A stretch of 41,233 nucleotides of DNA, taken from assembly GCA_025354865.1 (NCBI GenBank), contig JANXMB010000125.1, forward strand, positions 1-41,233, in the 5' to 3' direction. The notes under the pieces were generated by a model. That model ran no database searches. It saw only the letters and a program-made list of their open reading frames with translations, and was not told the DNA's origin. The DNA comes from Acetobacteraceae bacterium (lineage in GTDB: Bacteria; Pseudomonadota; Alphaproteobacteria; Acetobacterales; Acetobacteraceae). The position numbers were made by a program, and so were the translations under genes. Of this stretch, positions 8,370 through 16,621 are shown piece after piece; within the stretch, counting starts at the first letter, position 1; the number at the start of each line of letters is the position of its first letter.

Positions 8370-9524
8370 TTACCGCCGCACCAGCGCCAACCCCGCGCCG
8401 ATCGTCGCCACGATCGCCGTCAGCGGCCCGAACCCGGCGAAACCCTGGGTCGCGATCATCAGCCCACCCAGCCCCGACGCACCCATCCAGCCGATCGAGG
8501 AACAGGTGACGTTCAGCCCCATAACGGTTCCGCGCACATGGTCCGGGACCTCGGCCAGGGACGCGAGCATGGCGGGCCGAGCGATGGCGTTCAGGAAAAC
8601 GTAGACGAAGCCCAACCCGACGGAGGTGGCGACGTCGATCTGCCAGCCGAACAAGGCCAGCGCCGCCACCCCGGATGCTGCCATCGCGACGGCATAAGTG
8701 CGCGGTCGGTTGCCCAATTTGTCCGCCAATTGGCCGCCCAGCACGGTCCCGAGGATATTGCCGGACGCAAACACCGCCAGCGGCACCGCCACGGCATCCA
8801 GCGTCAAGCGATAGGTCGATTGCAGGAAGGTGGCGAAATACACCGCCGTCAGGCCGTAACAAATCCGCTCCATCACGCCCATGCCCAGCAGCCGGATCAC
8901 CGGCAACGACAACGCCGCCCGCAGCGACGGTGCGCTCGTCCCCCGTGCTCGGGCGCTGCTCGCGCGGCCGCGCGTGGTGGCCAGCATCGCCACGGCCGAC
9001 AGGACCGCCAACGCTGCCACGCATAGATTGACCCCGCGCCAGCCGATCCATGCCCCGACGAAGGCGGCCAAGGGCACGCCCACCAGCAGGGTCAGGGATT
9101 GCCCGCTCATGACCCAACCCAACGCCCGACCCTGTTGGCTGGCATCGACCCGCGCCGACACCTCGGCGAAGATCACCCCGGTAAACATCCCGCTGCATCC
9201 CCCGGACGCGATCGACCACAGGATCGCTTCGGGGAAGCTGCGGGCCGAGGCGACCCCGAACAGCGCGAAACACAAGGCGATGGGGCCAAGGATCAGGAAC
9301 GGCCGCCGCCCCCAGCGATCCGACCCGACCCCCGCCAGCATCCCCGCCACCGCCCAGGAGACCGAGGTCGCGGCCACGAGGTTGCCGACCAGCGCCAGAC
9401 TGGTGGACAGATCGCGCGCCATGTCCAGCAGGAACGGCGCGCGGGTGGTGCCGGACGACGCTGCGGCAAACATCGCCAAGGCAGCGGCAGCCAGCAGCGG
9501 CCAGGGCATTTTATGTGGGGTCAT
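8370..9524 (-). CDS. MFS transporter (drug/metabolite efflux type)
   Basis: A 384-residue protein with about twelve membrane segments. Motif A is clear after TM2 as GVGSDRWGRRPFLILGP, typical of drug:H+ antiporter-like carriers. The start is the ATG at 9524 (MTPHKMPWPLL); a further upstream start at 9557 would add 11 residues. It is divergent from the D-2-hydroxyacid dehydrogenase operon with an 80-base gap, so the two may share regulation. Substrate unknown. Confidence 0.85.
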   Translation of the reverse strand: MTPHKMPWPLLAAAALAMFAAASSGTTRAPFLLDMARDLSTSLALVGNLVAATSVSWAVAGMLAGVGSDRWGRRPFLILGPIALCFALFGVASARSFPEAILWSIASGGCSGMFTGVIFAEVSARVDASQQGRALGWVMSGQSLTLLVGVPLAAFVGAWIGWRGVNLCVAALAVLSAVAMLATTRGRASSARARGTSAPSLRAALSLPVIRLLGMGVMERICYGLTAVYFATFLQSTYRLTLDAVAVPLAVFASGNILGTVLGGQLADKLGNRPRTYAVAMAASGVAALALFGWQIDVATSVGLGFVYVFLNAIARPAMLASLAEVPDHVRGTVMGLNVTCSSIGWMGASGLGGLMIATQGFAGFGPLTAIVATIGAGLALVRR

Positions 9525-9604
9525 CGCGCGTCCTCCGTCCAGACTCCCCTTCCACAATGCCTCGGCAGCGGCAATGATAGCGGTAACTTCCGGAGTCCGA
9601 ACGT

Positions 9605-10573
9605 ATGAAGTCCAAGCTGATCCTGGGATGTCTTGTCCCGACCGATGTCGTGACCCGAGCGTGCGCCATGTTCGATACCGTCGTCGCCCCCGGTCCGAAC
9701 GACATGACAGTGCCGGAGATGCTGGCCGCCGCGACCGACCATCGGGCGGATGCTATCGTGTTCACCAACACCTTGCCGTTGAACGCCGCCGCCGTGGCTG
9801 CGCTGCCGGATTGCGTCAAGATCGGCGCGACGGTCAGCGTCGGTTACGATCATTTCGATGTCGTCGCAGCCCGAGCGCGCGGATTGGTCGCCACCAACAC
9901 CCCGGGCGTGCTGACCGAATGCACCGCCGATTTCGCGTTCATGCTGATGCTCGACGCCGCCCGACGCGGTGCGGAATACGACCGCATTATGCGCAAGGGC
10001 TGGCGCTACCGCATCGGCCAGGGCGACCTGTTGGGCGTACGAGTGACCGGCAAGCGGCTCGGCATTCTCGGCATGGGCCGCATCGGTCGCGCGATGGCGC
10101 AGCGGGCGCGCGGTTTCGATATGGAGATTTTCTACCATTCCCGCACCCGTCTGCCGCCGGAACTGGAACTGGGCGCAACCTACTGCGCAACGTTCGAGGC
10201 GATGCTCCCGCACTGCGATTTCCTGTCGATGCACGCCCCGGCCGGCCCGGCGACCGATAAGATCGTCAACGCCCGCACCTTGGCCTTGTTGCCGGACGGC
10301 GCGGTGTTCGTGAATGCCTCCCGCGGCGGGCTGGTGGACGAGGACGCGTTGCTGGACGCGTTGACGAACGGAAAATTGTTCGCCGCTGGGTTGGATGTTT
10401 TCCGCCAGGAACCCGACTACGATCTACGCTTCGCCGCGCTGGAAAATGTCGTGCTTGCGCCGCATGTCGGCAGCGCCTCGAAGGAAACCCGCAATGCGAT
10501 GGGATTCCGAGCGCTGGACAATGTCGCGTCGGTGCTTGCCGGCAACGGGCCGATCGATCCACTCTGGACATGA
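9605..10573 (+). CDS. D-2-hydroxyacid dehydrogenase (first of two paralogs)
   Basis: A 322-residue NAD(P)-dependent dehydrogenase that should reduce a 2-keto acid such as glyoxylate or hydroxypyruvate, or work in reverse. Visible are the Rossmann loop GMGRIGRAMAQRARGF, the catalytic Arg in NASRGGLVDED, Glu in VFRQEP and His in LAPHVGSASKETR. The substrate-loop segment VSVGYDHFDVVAARARG matches the family. Begins a tight operon: 12 bases to the next paralog, then 2 bases to the M81 gene. Likely GRHPR-type; the true substrate is not determinable here. Confidence 0.88.
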   Translation: MKSKLILGCLVPTDVVTRACAMFDTVVAPGPNDMTVPEMLAAATDHRADAIVFTNTLPLNAAAVAALPDCVKIGATVSVGYDHFDVVAARARGLVATNTPGVLTECTADFAFMLMLDAARRGAEYDRIMRKGWRYRIGQGDLLGVRVTGKRLGILGMGRIGRAMAQRARGFDMEIFYHSRTRLPPELELGATYCATFEAMLPHCDFLSMHAPAGPATDKIVNARTLALLPDGAVFVNASRGGLVDEDALLDALTNGKLFAAGLDVFRQEPDYDLRFAALENVVLAPHVGSASKETRNAMGFRALDNVASVLAGNGPIDPLWT

Positions 10574-10585
10574 AGGTGGTTTAAC

Positions 10586-11542
10586 ATGCCGAATCCCACG
10601 CTGTTGGTGACCCGCCGCCTGCCCGACGCTATCGAGGCCAGGGCAGCGCGCGACTACGATGCAAGACTGACCGCCTGCGACACGCCGATGCCCGATGTCG
10701 TGGCGCAGGCAGCGGGTGCCTGGGGGGTGGTTTGTTGCCCCGGCGACAAATTCGATGCCGCGTTGATCGGGGCCTTGCCCGATAGCGTGAAGGCCATCGC
10801 CACCTTCAGCGTCGGCTACGACCACGTCGATGTCGCGGCGGCCCATGCGCGAGGCATCGCCGTGGTGAACACCCCCGACGTGCTCAGTGTCGCCACCGCC
10901 GAATGTGCCATGCTGCTGATCCTGGCCGCCGCCCGCCGCGCGGGGGAGGGTGAGCGCATGATACGGGCCGATCGTTGGGAAGGTTGGGCGCCGACGCAAT
11001 TGATGGGCACCCTGGTGTCGGGCCGTCGTCTGGGGATTTTCGGCCTCGGTCGGATCGGCCGCGAGCTGGCGAAAATGGCGCGCGGCTTCGGCATGCAAAT
11101 CCATTACCACGACGTCGCCCGCCTGCCTCCGGCGCTGGAAGGCGATGCGGTGTTCCATCCGACCGACGCGACCTTCCTGCCGGTGTGCGACGTGCTGTCG
11201 CTGCATGCGCCGGGCGGGGCGGGGACGCGGCATTGGCTGAATGCCGAACGCATCGCTGCGCTGCCCCGAGGCGCCGTGGTCGCCAACGCCGCCCGTGGCA
11301 CCCTGATCGACGATATCGCGCTGATCGCCGCCCTGAAATCCGGCCACGTCGCCGCTGCTGGCCTGGACGTCTACGATGGGGAGCCGCAGGTAAACCCCGG
11401 CTATCGTTCGGTTGAAAACGCCGTGTTGCTGCCACATCTCGGTAGTGCGACCACCGAAACCCGCGATGCCATGGGGCATTTGGTGCTGGACGGCCTCGAT
11501 GCCGTGCTGGCCGGTCGGGTGCCGGCAAATCTGGTGAGGTAA
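10586..11542 (+). CDS. D-2-hydroxyacid dehydrogenase (second paralog)
   Basis: A 318-residue enzyme clearly related to the preceding gene product (shared VSVGYDHVDVA-type segment, GLGRIGRELAKMARGF loop, similar C-terminus). The catalytic set is intact: Arg in NAARGTLIDD, Glu in VYDGEP, His in LLPHLGSATTETRDAM. The N-terminal domain differs more (LLVTRRLPDAIEARA), suggesting a different substrate from its neighbour. Two bases separate its stop from the start of the M81 gene, so translation is probably coupled. Confidence 0.88.
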   Translation: MPNPTLLVTRRLPDAIEARAARDYDARLTACDTPMPDVVAQAAGAWGVVCCPGDKFDAALIGALPDSVKAIATFSVGYDHVDVAAAHARGIAVVNTPDVLSVATAECAMLLILAAARRAGEGERMIRADRWEGWAPTQLMGTLVSGRRLGIFGLGRIGRELAKMARGFGMQIHYHDVARLPPALEGDAVFHPTDATFLPVCDVLSLHAPGGAGTRHWLNAERIAALPRGAVVANAARGTLIDDIALIAALKSGHVAAAGLDVYDGEPQVNPGYRSVENAVLLPHLGSATTETRDAMGHLVLDGLDAVLAGRVPANLVR

Positions 11543-11544
11543 CC

Positions 11545-13020
11545 ATGCGAATCGCCATCGGCGGCTTCCTGCACGAGAGCCACTCCTTCGCGGCGCATCC
11601 GACAACCTATGCCGATTTCCTCAGCCCCGGCGGCTTGCCGGCGATGCGGATCGGGGATGCCATGGTCCCGGGATTACGCACCACGTCCGCGCCGATGGCC
11701 GGGGCGATCGTGGTGGCCGAGGCAGCCGGCGCCGAACTGGTTCCGACCGCCTGGGCCTTCGCCAACCCGGCCGGACCGGTGGAGGACGCGGCGTTCGAGC
11801 GTCTGTCCGGCCTGATCTGTGCCGGATTGTCGCTCGCTTTGGATGCCGGGCCGCTGGATGGGGTCTATCTGGACCTGCACGGCGCGGCGGTGATCGAATC
11901 CTTCCCCGACGGCGAGGGTGAGTTGCTGCGCCGGGTCCGCGCGATCGTCGGGGCCGACCTGCCTTTGACGATCAGCCTCGACCCGCATGCCAACCTGACG
12001 GCGGCGATGGTGCAACTGGCCGATGTCGCGGTGCCCTTCCGCACCTATCCGCATGTGGACATGAAAGCGGCGGGCGCGCAGGCGATGCGCTTGCTGTTGG
12101 AACGCATTGCCGGCGCCAAGCCGTGGTTCCGCGCGTTCCGGCAGTTGGATTTCTGGATTCCGCTGGGGAGTCAGTGCACTTTGGTTCCTCCGATGGCCGA
12201 TGCGATGGCCGCTCGGGCGACAATGGCAGAGGGTGTGGCCGAATTGGCGTGGTGTTTCGGCTTTCCTTACGCCGATTTCGCCGATTGCGGCCCGGCGGTG
12301 GCCTGTTACGCCACCACCCAGGCGCAGGCCGATGCGACGGCGGATGCCTTCGTGGCGCTGGTCGCCGAGCGGGAACGGGATTTCGTGCAGGAGACGCTGC
12401 CGTCGGCCGAAGCGGTCGCGGAGGCGATGCGCATCGGCCGAGGCACCGTGGTCCTGGCCGACACGCAGGACAATCCCGGCGGCGGCGGGCACGGCGACAC
12501 CACGGAACTGCTGTCCGAACTGGTCCGGCAGGGCGCGCAGAATGCGTTGGTCTGCCTGATTAACGACGCCGAGAGTGCGGCGGCCTGCCATGCGGCCGGC
12601 GTCGGGTCGGCCGTGTCGCTATCCCTGGGCGGCAAGTCGGACGGTATGCCGTTCTTGTGCGAGGCGGTGGTCGAGCGCCTGACCGACGGGGTGTTCGAAC
12701 TGACCGGACCGATGGGCGCCGGCAATCCGGGGAACCTTGGTCCGACCGCGCTGATCGCCATCGACGGGGTGCGAGCGATCGTATCCTCGCGCAAGATGCA
12801 GGCGCTCGATAAGGCGATCGTCCGGCATGTCGGGGTGGAGCCCACGGATTGCGCGATTTTGGTGTTGAAATCGTCGGTGCATTTCCGCGCGGATTTCGGG
12901 GATATGGCGGAACAGACGATCGTCGCCATTGCGCCGGGACCGGTGGTTGCGGATCCCGCCGTTTTGAATTTCCGTTTCGTGCGGGCCGATGTCAGGCGCC
13001 GGCCCCGCGCCGCCGGGTAG
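11545..13020 (+). CDS. M81 family metallopeptidase (microcystinase MlrC-like)
   Basis: A 491-residue protein with the MlrC domain order. The N-terminal half has GGFLHESHSF, VYLDLHGAAVIESFPDGEGE and ISLDPHANLT, with the Asp/His residues expected to hold Zn. The MlrC C-terminal domain begins around residue 300 with TVVLADTQDNPGGGGHGDTT. MlrC hydrolyses linear microcystin in cyanotoxin degraders, but most members are in bacteria that never meet microcystin, so the role is probably hydrolysis of some small amide or lactam. Third gene of the hydroxyacid dehydrogenase operon, suggesting it feeds a 2-hydroxy or 2-keto acid to them (inference). Confidence 0.87.
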   Translation: MRIAIGGFLHESHSFAAHPTTYADFLSPGGLPAMRIGDAMVPGLRTTSAPMAGAIVVAEAAGAELVPTAWAFANPAGPVEDAAFERLSGLICAGLSLALDAGPLDGVYLDLHGAAVIESFPDGEGELLRRVRAIVGADLPLTISLDPHANLTAAMVQLADVAVPFRTYPHVDMKAAGAQAMRLLLERIAGAKPWFRAFRQLDFWIPLGSQCTLVPPMADAMAARATMAEGVAELAWCFGFPYADFADCGPAVACYATTQAQADATADAFVALVAERERDFVQETLPSAEAVAEAMRIGRGTVVLADTQDNPGGGGHGDTTELLSELVRQGAQNALVCLINDAESAAACHAAGVGSAVSLSLGGKSDGMPFLCEAVVERLTDGVFELTGPMGAGNPGNLGPTALIAIDGVRAIVSSRKMQALDKAIVRHVGVEPTDCAILVLKSSVHFRADFGDMAEQTIVAIAPGPVVADPAVLNFRFVRADVRRRPRAAG

Positions 13021-13025
13021 CGCGG

Positions 13026-13694
13026 TCAATACTCCAGCGAATCCAGCGCCGCGACATCCAGCAAGCGTTCGATCACCTCGGGTTCCTGGGCGCCGGCAAT
13101 CGCATGTTTGCCGCCCACGACGAAGCACGGCACGCCGTTGATGCCCAGGCGATGGGCGCGCAAATTATCGGTTTGCACCGCTTCCAGGTCTTCGTCGCTG
13201 CGCAGGTAGTCGTGCACGGCCAGCGGGTCCAACCCGCATGCAGCGGCGATCGCCACCAGCACGCCGTGTTCCCCGATATCGTGCCCGTCGGTGAAATGCG
13301 CCGAAAATAGTGCCTCGACCATGGCGTCGGCGCGGCCGAAGCCGGCTGCCAGCCGCACCAGCCGATGGGCGTCGATCGACGACGGGGTGCGGCGGATGCG
13401 CTCGAAGCGGAACGCGATCCCCTCGGCACGGCCGACTTCGGCGATCGAGGCATAAAGGCGCCGTGCCCGTTCTTCTCCACCGAATTTGCGCACCACGTAA
13501 TCCGGGCGCGCCATGCCCAGGCGCGGCATGTCGGGGTTCAGCAGAAACGGGCGCCAGGACAGATCGAACAGCAAATCCGGCCGCCGGCGCAGGGTGCGCA
13601 TCAGCCGGCGCGTGCCCAGGTAGCACCAGGGGCACACGAGATCCAACACGACCTCGATACTCAGGCGTGCTTTCGGGGGGGACAGGACGTTCAC
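13026..13694 (-). CDS. DsbA-family oxidoreductase (FrnE-like)
   Basis: A 222-residue thioredoxin-fold protein with a helical insertion, of the FrnE/2-hydroxychromene-2-carboxylate isomerase-related group. The active site CPWC lies at residues 21-24 (LVCPWCYLG); the cis-proline region is INGVPCFVVGGKHAIAGAQ. No signal peptide, so cytoplasmic. The start is a GTG at 13694 that overlaps the stop of the upstream MFS gene (GTGA); the frame stays open far upstream but only antisense-like sequence lies there. Last gene of a three-gene leftward operon. Confidence 0.86.
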   Translation of the reverse strand: MNVLSPPKARLSIEVVLDLVCPWCYLGTRRLMRTLRRRPDLLFDLSWRPFLLNPDMPRLGMARPDYVVRKFGGEERARRLYASIAEVGRAEGIAFRFERIRRTPSSIDAHRLVRLAAGFGRADAMVEALFSAHFTDGHDIGEHGVLVAIAAACGLDPLAVHDYLRSDEDLEAVQTDNLRAHRLGINGVPCFVVGGKHAIAGAQEPEVIERLLDVAALDSLEY

Positions 13695-14959
13695 GGCGCG
13701 AGTCTGGCGCGATCCGGGTCCTTTGTCACGTCGATATCGCGTGTTTCCGGCATCGCGATTGTATCGCGTGTTTCGGGAATCGCGATTGTATCGCGTGTTT
13801 CGGGCATCGCGAGGGCGATCGTGAGCCATGCCAGCAGGCCGGCACCGGCCAGAACCCAATAGGCGGCGGTGCGCCCGAACCCGTCCGCCACCCATCCGGC
13901 CAGTGCCGTGCTGATGGCGGTGCCAGCCCCGCCCGCCAGACCCAGCAAGCTCATGCACAAGGTATAGTGCCCTTTGCCATGGGTCAGATCGGCCGACACC
14001 AGCGATAGCATCATGCCGTAGACCGATCCGCTGACCCCCTCCAGCGCTTGCGCGGGGACCAACGCATAGGGGTTGCGAACGCTCGCGAACAGGGCGGCGC
14101 GCGCCGGCAGCATCGCGAACGCCGCCAGCAGCAGCGGTCTTCTTCCATAACGTTGCGCCGCTCGGCCCACCCACGGAGACACCAGGGCCACCACCACCTG
14201 CGGCACGATCAGGCACGCCGCGATGACCGCACCCGCGCGGCTGCCAAGCCGAGCGGTGATTTGAACGGCGGCGAGCTGCAGGATGGCGATCGAGGATGTC
14301 TGGAACAGCACCAACGCGAGGGCGAAGACTGCCAACCTTCGATCCCGCAGCAGGGCCAAGGCGGCGCGGAACCCGCCCTCGTGCGGCTCGTTGACCGGGG
14401 TGGCGACGGCGTCTCCGGCCCCGATCGTGCGCAAGGCGAGCAATGCCGGCAGGGTCAGCAGGGCGGCGGTCAGGAACACCGTGCGGTCGGGGAACCAGGT
14501 GCTGAAAGCCCCCAACACCGCCGCGCCCAGGCCGGCGCCGATCGAGCCGTTGCGTCCGTTGACCCCCAGTTGCTCCCCCAATCCGGCCCGTCCGGCGATC
14601 GCGAGGCTCAGGGCCGCGATCGCCGGCCCCAGCAAACTGCCGGCCGCCGCTTGCATCGTCATCGCCAGGGCAACCGGCAGCGGTAACGGCAGGATGGCCA
14701 GGATGGCGGGCGCGGCACCGGCCGCAACGACGGCGCCGATCAGAATGCGGCCCCGGTGCCTCGGGTAGGCGTCCACGATCAGCGCCGCCGGCACCTGGCA
14801 GAACATTGAAACCACCGTCGCCACCGTCAGCACCGCGCCAATGCGGGTTTGCGTCCAGGCATGCGCGGTCAGATAGACCGGCACATAGGCCCCGTAGGCG
14901 CTGCCCATCCCGGCCAGCAGCATATTGAGCCATCCAAGACCGCGGCCGCTGTGGGTCAT
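13691..14959 (-). CDS. MFS transporter with repeated C-terminal tail
   Basis: A 422-residue carrier with about twelve membrane segments. Its first loop is VDAYPRHRGRILIGAV, a diverged motif A; the middle loop has WVGRAAQRYGRRPLL. The ATG at 14959 overlaps the stop of the upstream PRC-barrel-like gene (ATGA). After the last helix the C-terminal tail repeats a nine-residue unit (IPETRDTIA and variants) three times, encoded by a 27-bp DNA tandem repeat. That tail is very likely a recent slippage product. Substrate unknown; the operon gives no clear hint. Confidence 0.84.
   Translation of the reverse strand: MTHSGRGLGWLNMLLAGMGSAYGAYVPVYLTAHAWTQTRIGAVLTVATVVSMFCQVPAALIVDAYPRHRGRILIGAVVAAGAAPAILAILPLPLPVALAMTMQAAAGSLLGPAIAALSLAIAGRAGLGEQLGVNGRNGSIGAGLGAAVLGAFSTWFPDRTVFLTAALLTLPALLALRTIGAGDAVATPVNEPHEGGFRAALALLRDRRLAVFALALVLFQTSSIAILQLAAVQITARLGSRAGAVIAACLIVPQVVVALVSPWVGRAAQRYGRRPLLLAAFAMLPARAALFASVRNPYALVPAQALEGVSGSVYGMMLSLVSADLTHGKGHYTLCMSLLGLAGGAGTAISTALAGWVADGFGRTAAYWVLAGAGLLAWLTIALAMPETRDTIAIPETRDTIAMPETRDIDVTKDPDRARLAP
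13735..13815. repeat. 27-bp tandem repeat, three copies, inside the MFS C-terminus
   Basis: Copies at 13735-13761, 13762-13788 and 13789-13815, beginning tatcgcgtgtttc and differing at only a few positions. The period is a multiple of three, so the reading frame is kept and a nine-residue peptide repeat results. Confidence 0.93.
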
Positions 14960-15336
14960 GGCTTCGGCGCGTCGGGTCCGGTGACGACCACCGACCCGTC
15001 GGGGCCGGGGAAGGTCGGCGCGGCGGCGGCGGCGTCGTGGGTCAGGTCCTCGACGATGCGGAGTTCCCCGTTTTCGACGGTGAAATGCAGCAACTGCCAG
15101 CCGATGGCGATCCGCCGCATGCCCACGCCCATGAACCCGCCGACATCGACGATCGCCGCTCGCGGCATGCCGTCGGTGCCGATAAGGATGTCCACCAGCA
15201 GGCCGATATCCTCATTGGCGGCGGAAAAGACGTGCCGGCCCAGCACGGTGCCGGCGCTGTTGGGGGCCAAGGTCGCGGTCTGCGCGGCGGCATGCAGCGG
15301 GACCAACAGCAGCAGGATGCGGACGATCGGCTTCAC
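14956..15336 (-). CDS. Exported PRC-barrel-like protein
   Basis: A 126-residue protein with an N-terminal signal peptide (IVRILLLLVPLHAAAQ). The mature part looks like a PRC-barrel: VLGRHVFSAANEDIGLLVDI, then GMPRAAIVDVGGFMGVGMRR and IAIGWQLLHF. Such proteins are often envelope or photosynthetic-reaction-centre-like small barrels of unknown role. The start is GTG at 15336. First gene of a leftward operon, overlapping the MFS gene by four bases. Divergent from the LLM oxidoreductase gene. Confidence 0.75.
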   Translation of the reverse strand: MKPIVRILLLLVPLHAAAQTATLAPNSAGTVLGRHVFSAANEDIGLLVDILIGTDGMPRAAIVDVGGFMGVGMRRIAIGWQLLHFTVENGELRIVEDLTHDAAAAAPTFPGPDGSVVVTGPDAPKP

Positions 15337-15470
15337 GCGTGCCTCCGAGGTCGAATTTCTCCGACCATGCCACGAAACGCCGATCGGGCCATCCCTCGGC
15401 CGTGCGATCGTTGCCGAACCGCCCGACTTGCCGCATCGTCGTCGGCAATCGACCCGCAGCGGAGCGTCCC

Positions 15471-16538
15471 ATGAAATTCGGCATTGCCATCCCGACCGAT
15501 TCCGATTCCTGGCGTCTGGTGCGACGGGCCGAGGAACTCGGTTTCCACCACGCCTGGTTCTACGATACCCAAATGCTGAGCGCGGATTGTTTCGTGGCGA
15601 TGGCCGCCTGCGCGATGAAGACGACGCGGATCCGCCTGGGCACCGGCGTTCTGATCCCCTCCAATCGCATCGCCCCGGTCGCCGCCAACGCCTTCGCGTC
15701 GTTGAATAAGCTGGCGCCGGGGCGGATCGATTTCGGCATCTCCACCGGCTTCACCGGGCGGCGCGCGATGGGCATGGGGGCGGTTAAACTGGCCGACATG
15801 GCGGAATATATCCGCGTCGTCCAGGCGCTCTGGCACGGCGACACGGTCGAGACCGAAATCGAGGGCAAGCAGCGCCTGATCCGCTTCTTGAATCCCGAAC
15901 TCGGACTGACCAACACCGCCGATCCGATGCCGCTTTACATCGCTGCCTCCGGCCCCCGCGCCCGCGCTTTGACCGCGCGGCTCGGCGCCGGCTGGATCGA
16001 CGGCGCAGCGTCCGTCGATCGCGCGACAGCCGCGCTGGCCGTCATGCGCTCGGCCTGGGCGGCGGCAGAGCGGGATGCCGGATCGATGAACGCCGTCGCC
16101 TGGGCCGGCGGCGCGGTGCTGGCCGATGGGGAGCCAGCCGATAGCGCTCGGGCCATCGCGCAAGCCGGTCCGCGCACGATGACGCTGCTGCACCGAGCAG
16201 CGGATGCGGCGCTGGGCGAGTATCCCGATCCGGGGTTGCCGGACATCTTCGCCGAAGCCGTCGCCGGCTATGTGGCGCACGCGCGCACCTTCCGGCCGCA
16301 AGGGGCGCATTATTTGCAGAACCACAAAGGCCATCTGATGTTCGTCCGGCCGGACGAGCGTCCGTTCCTGTCCGCCGATCTGATCCGCTACGCCACCTGG
16401 ACCGCCACCTTACCCGAACTGATCGACCGGGTCGGCGCTTTGAAGGACGCCGGATTCGCCCAGATCGTGTTCTCCATCCTGCCAGGGCAGGAACACGCGG
16501 TGGAAGATTGGGGCCGGGTGCGGGCTGCCTTCGATTGA
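15471..16538 (+). CDS. LLM-class flavin-dependent oxidoreductase
   Basis: A 355-residue TIM-barrel protein of the luciferase-like/methylene-tetrahydromethanopterin reductase superfamily, using FMN or F420. Features are the start MKFGIAIPTDSDSWRLVRRA, the beta-strand TRIRLGTGVLIPSNRIAPV, FGISTGFTGRRAMGMG, and PLYIAASGPRARALTARLG at the cofactor phosphate site. The ATG at 15471 follows agcggagcgt. The role is probably oxidation or reduction of a small catabolite; the substrate is not predictable. Confidence 0.86.
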   Translation: MKFGIAIPTDSDSWRLVRRAEELGFHHAWFYDTQMLSADCFVAMAACAMKTTRIRLGTGVLIPSNRIAPVAANAFASLNKLAPGRIDFGISTGFTGRRAMGMGAVKLADMAEYIRVVQALWHGDTVETEIEGKQRLIRFLNPELGLTNTADPMPLYIAASGPRARALTARLGAGWIDGAASVDRATAALAVMRSAWAAAERDAGSMNAVAWAGGAVLADGEPADSARAIAQAGPRTMTLLHRAADAALGEYPDPGLPDIFAEAVAGYVAHARTFRPQGAHYLQNHKGHLMFVRPDERPFLSADLIRYATWTATLPELIDRVGALKDAGFAQIVFSILPGQEHAVEDWGRVRAAFD

Positions 16539-16621
16539 GGCTGGGCAGCGCCGCCCGACCTTGCCCATCGCCGGCAAAGCAGCCAACCTCCGAACAACCA
16601 ACCGCACCGAGGAAACTAGAA

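Noticed and set aside
13026-14933. 635-codon frame suggesting a fusion of the DsbA-like protein with upstream sequence
   Set aside because: The upstream part is an out-of-frame shadow of the MFS gene; the GTG at 13694 with a GTGA overlap explains the real start.
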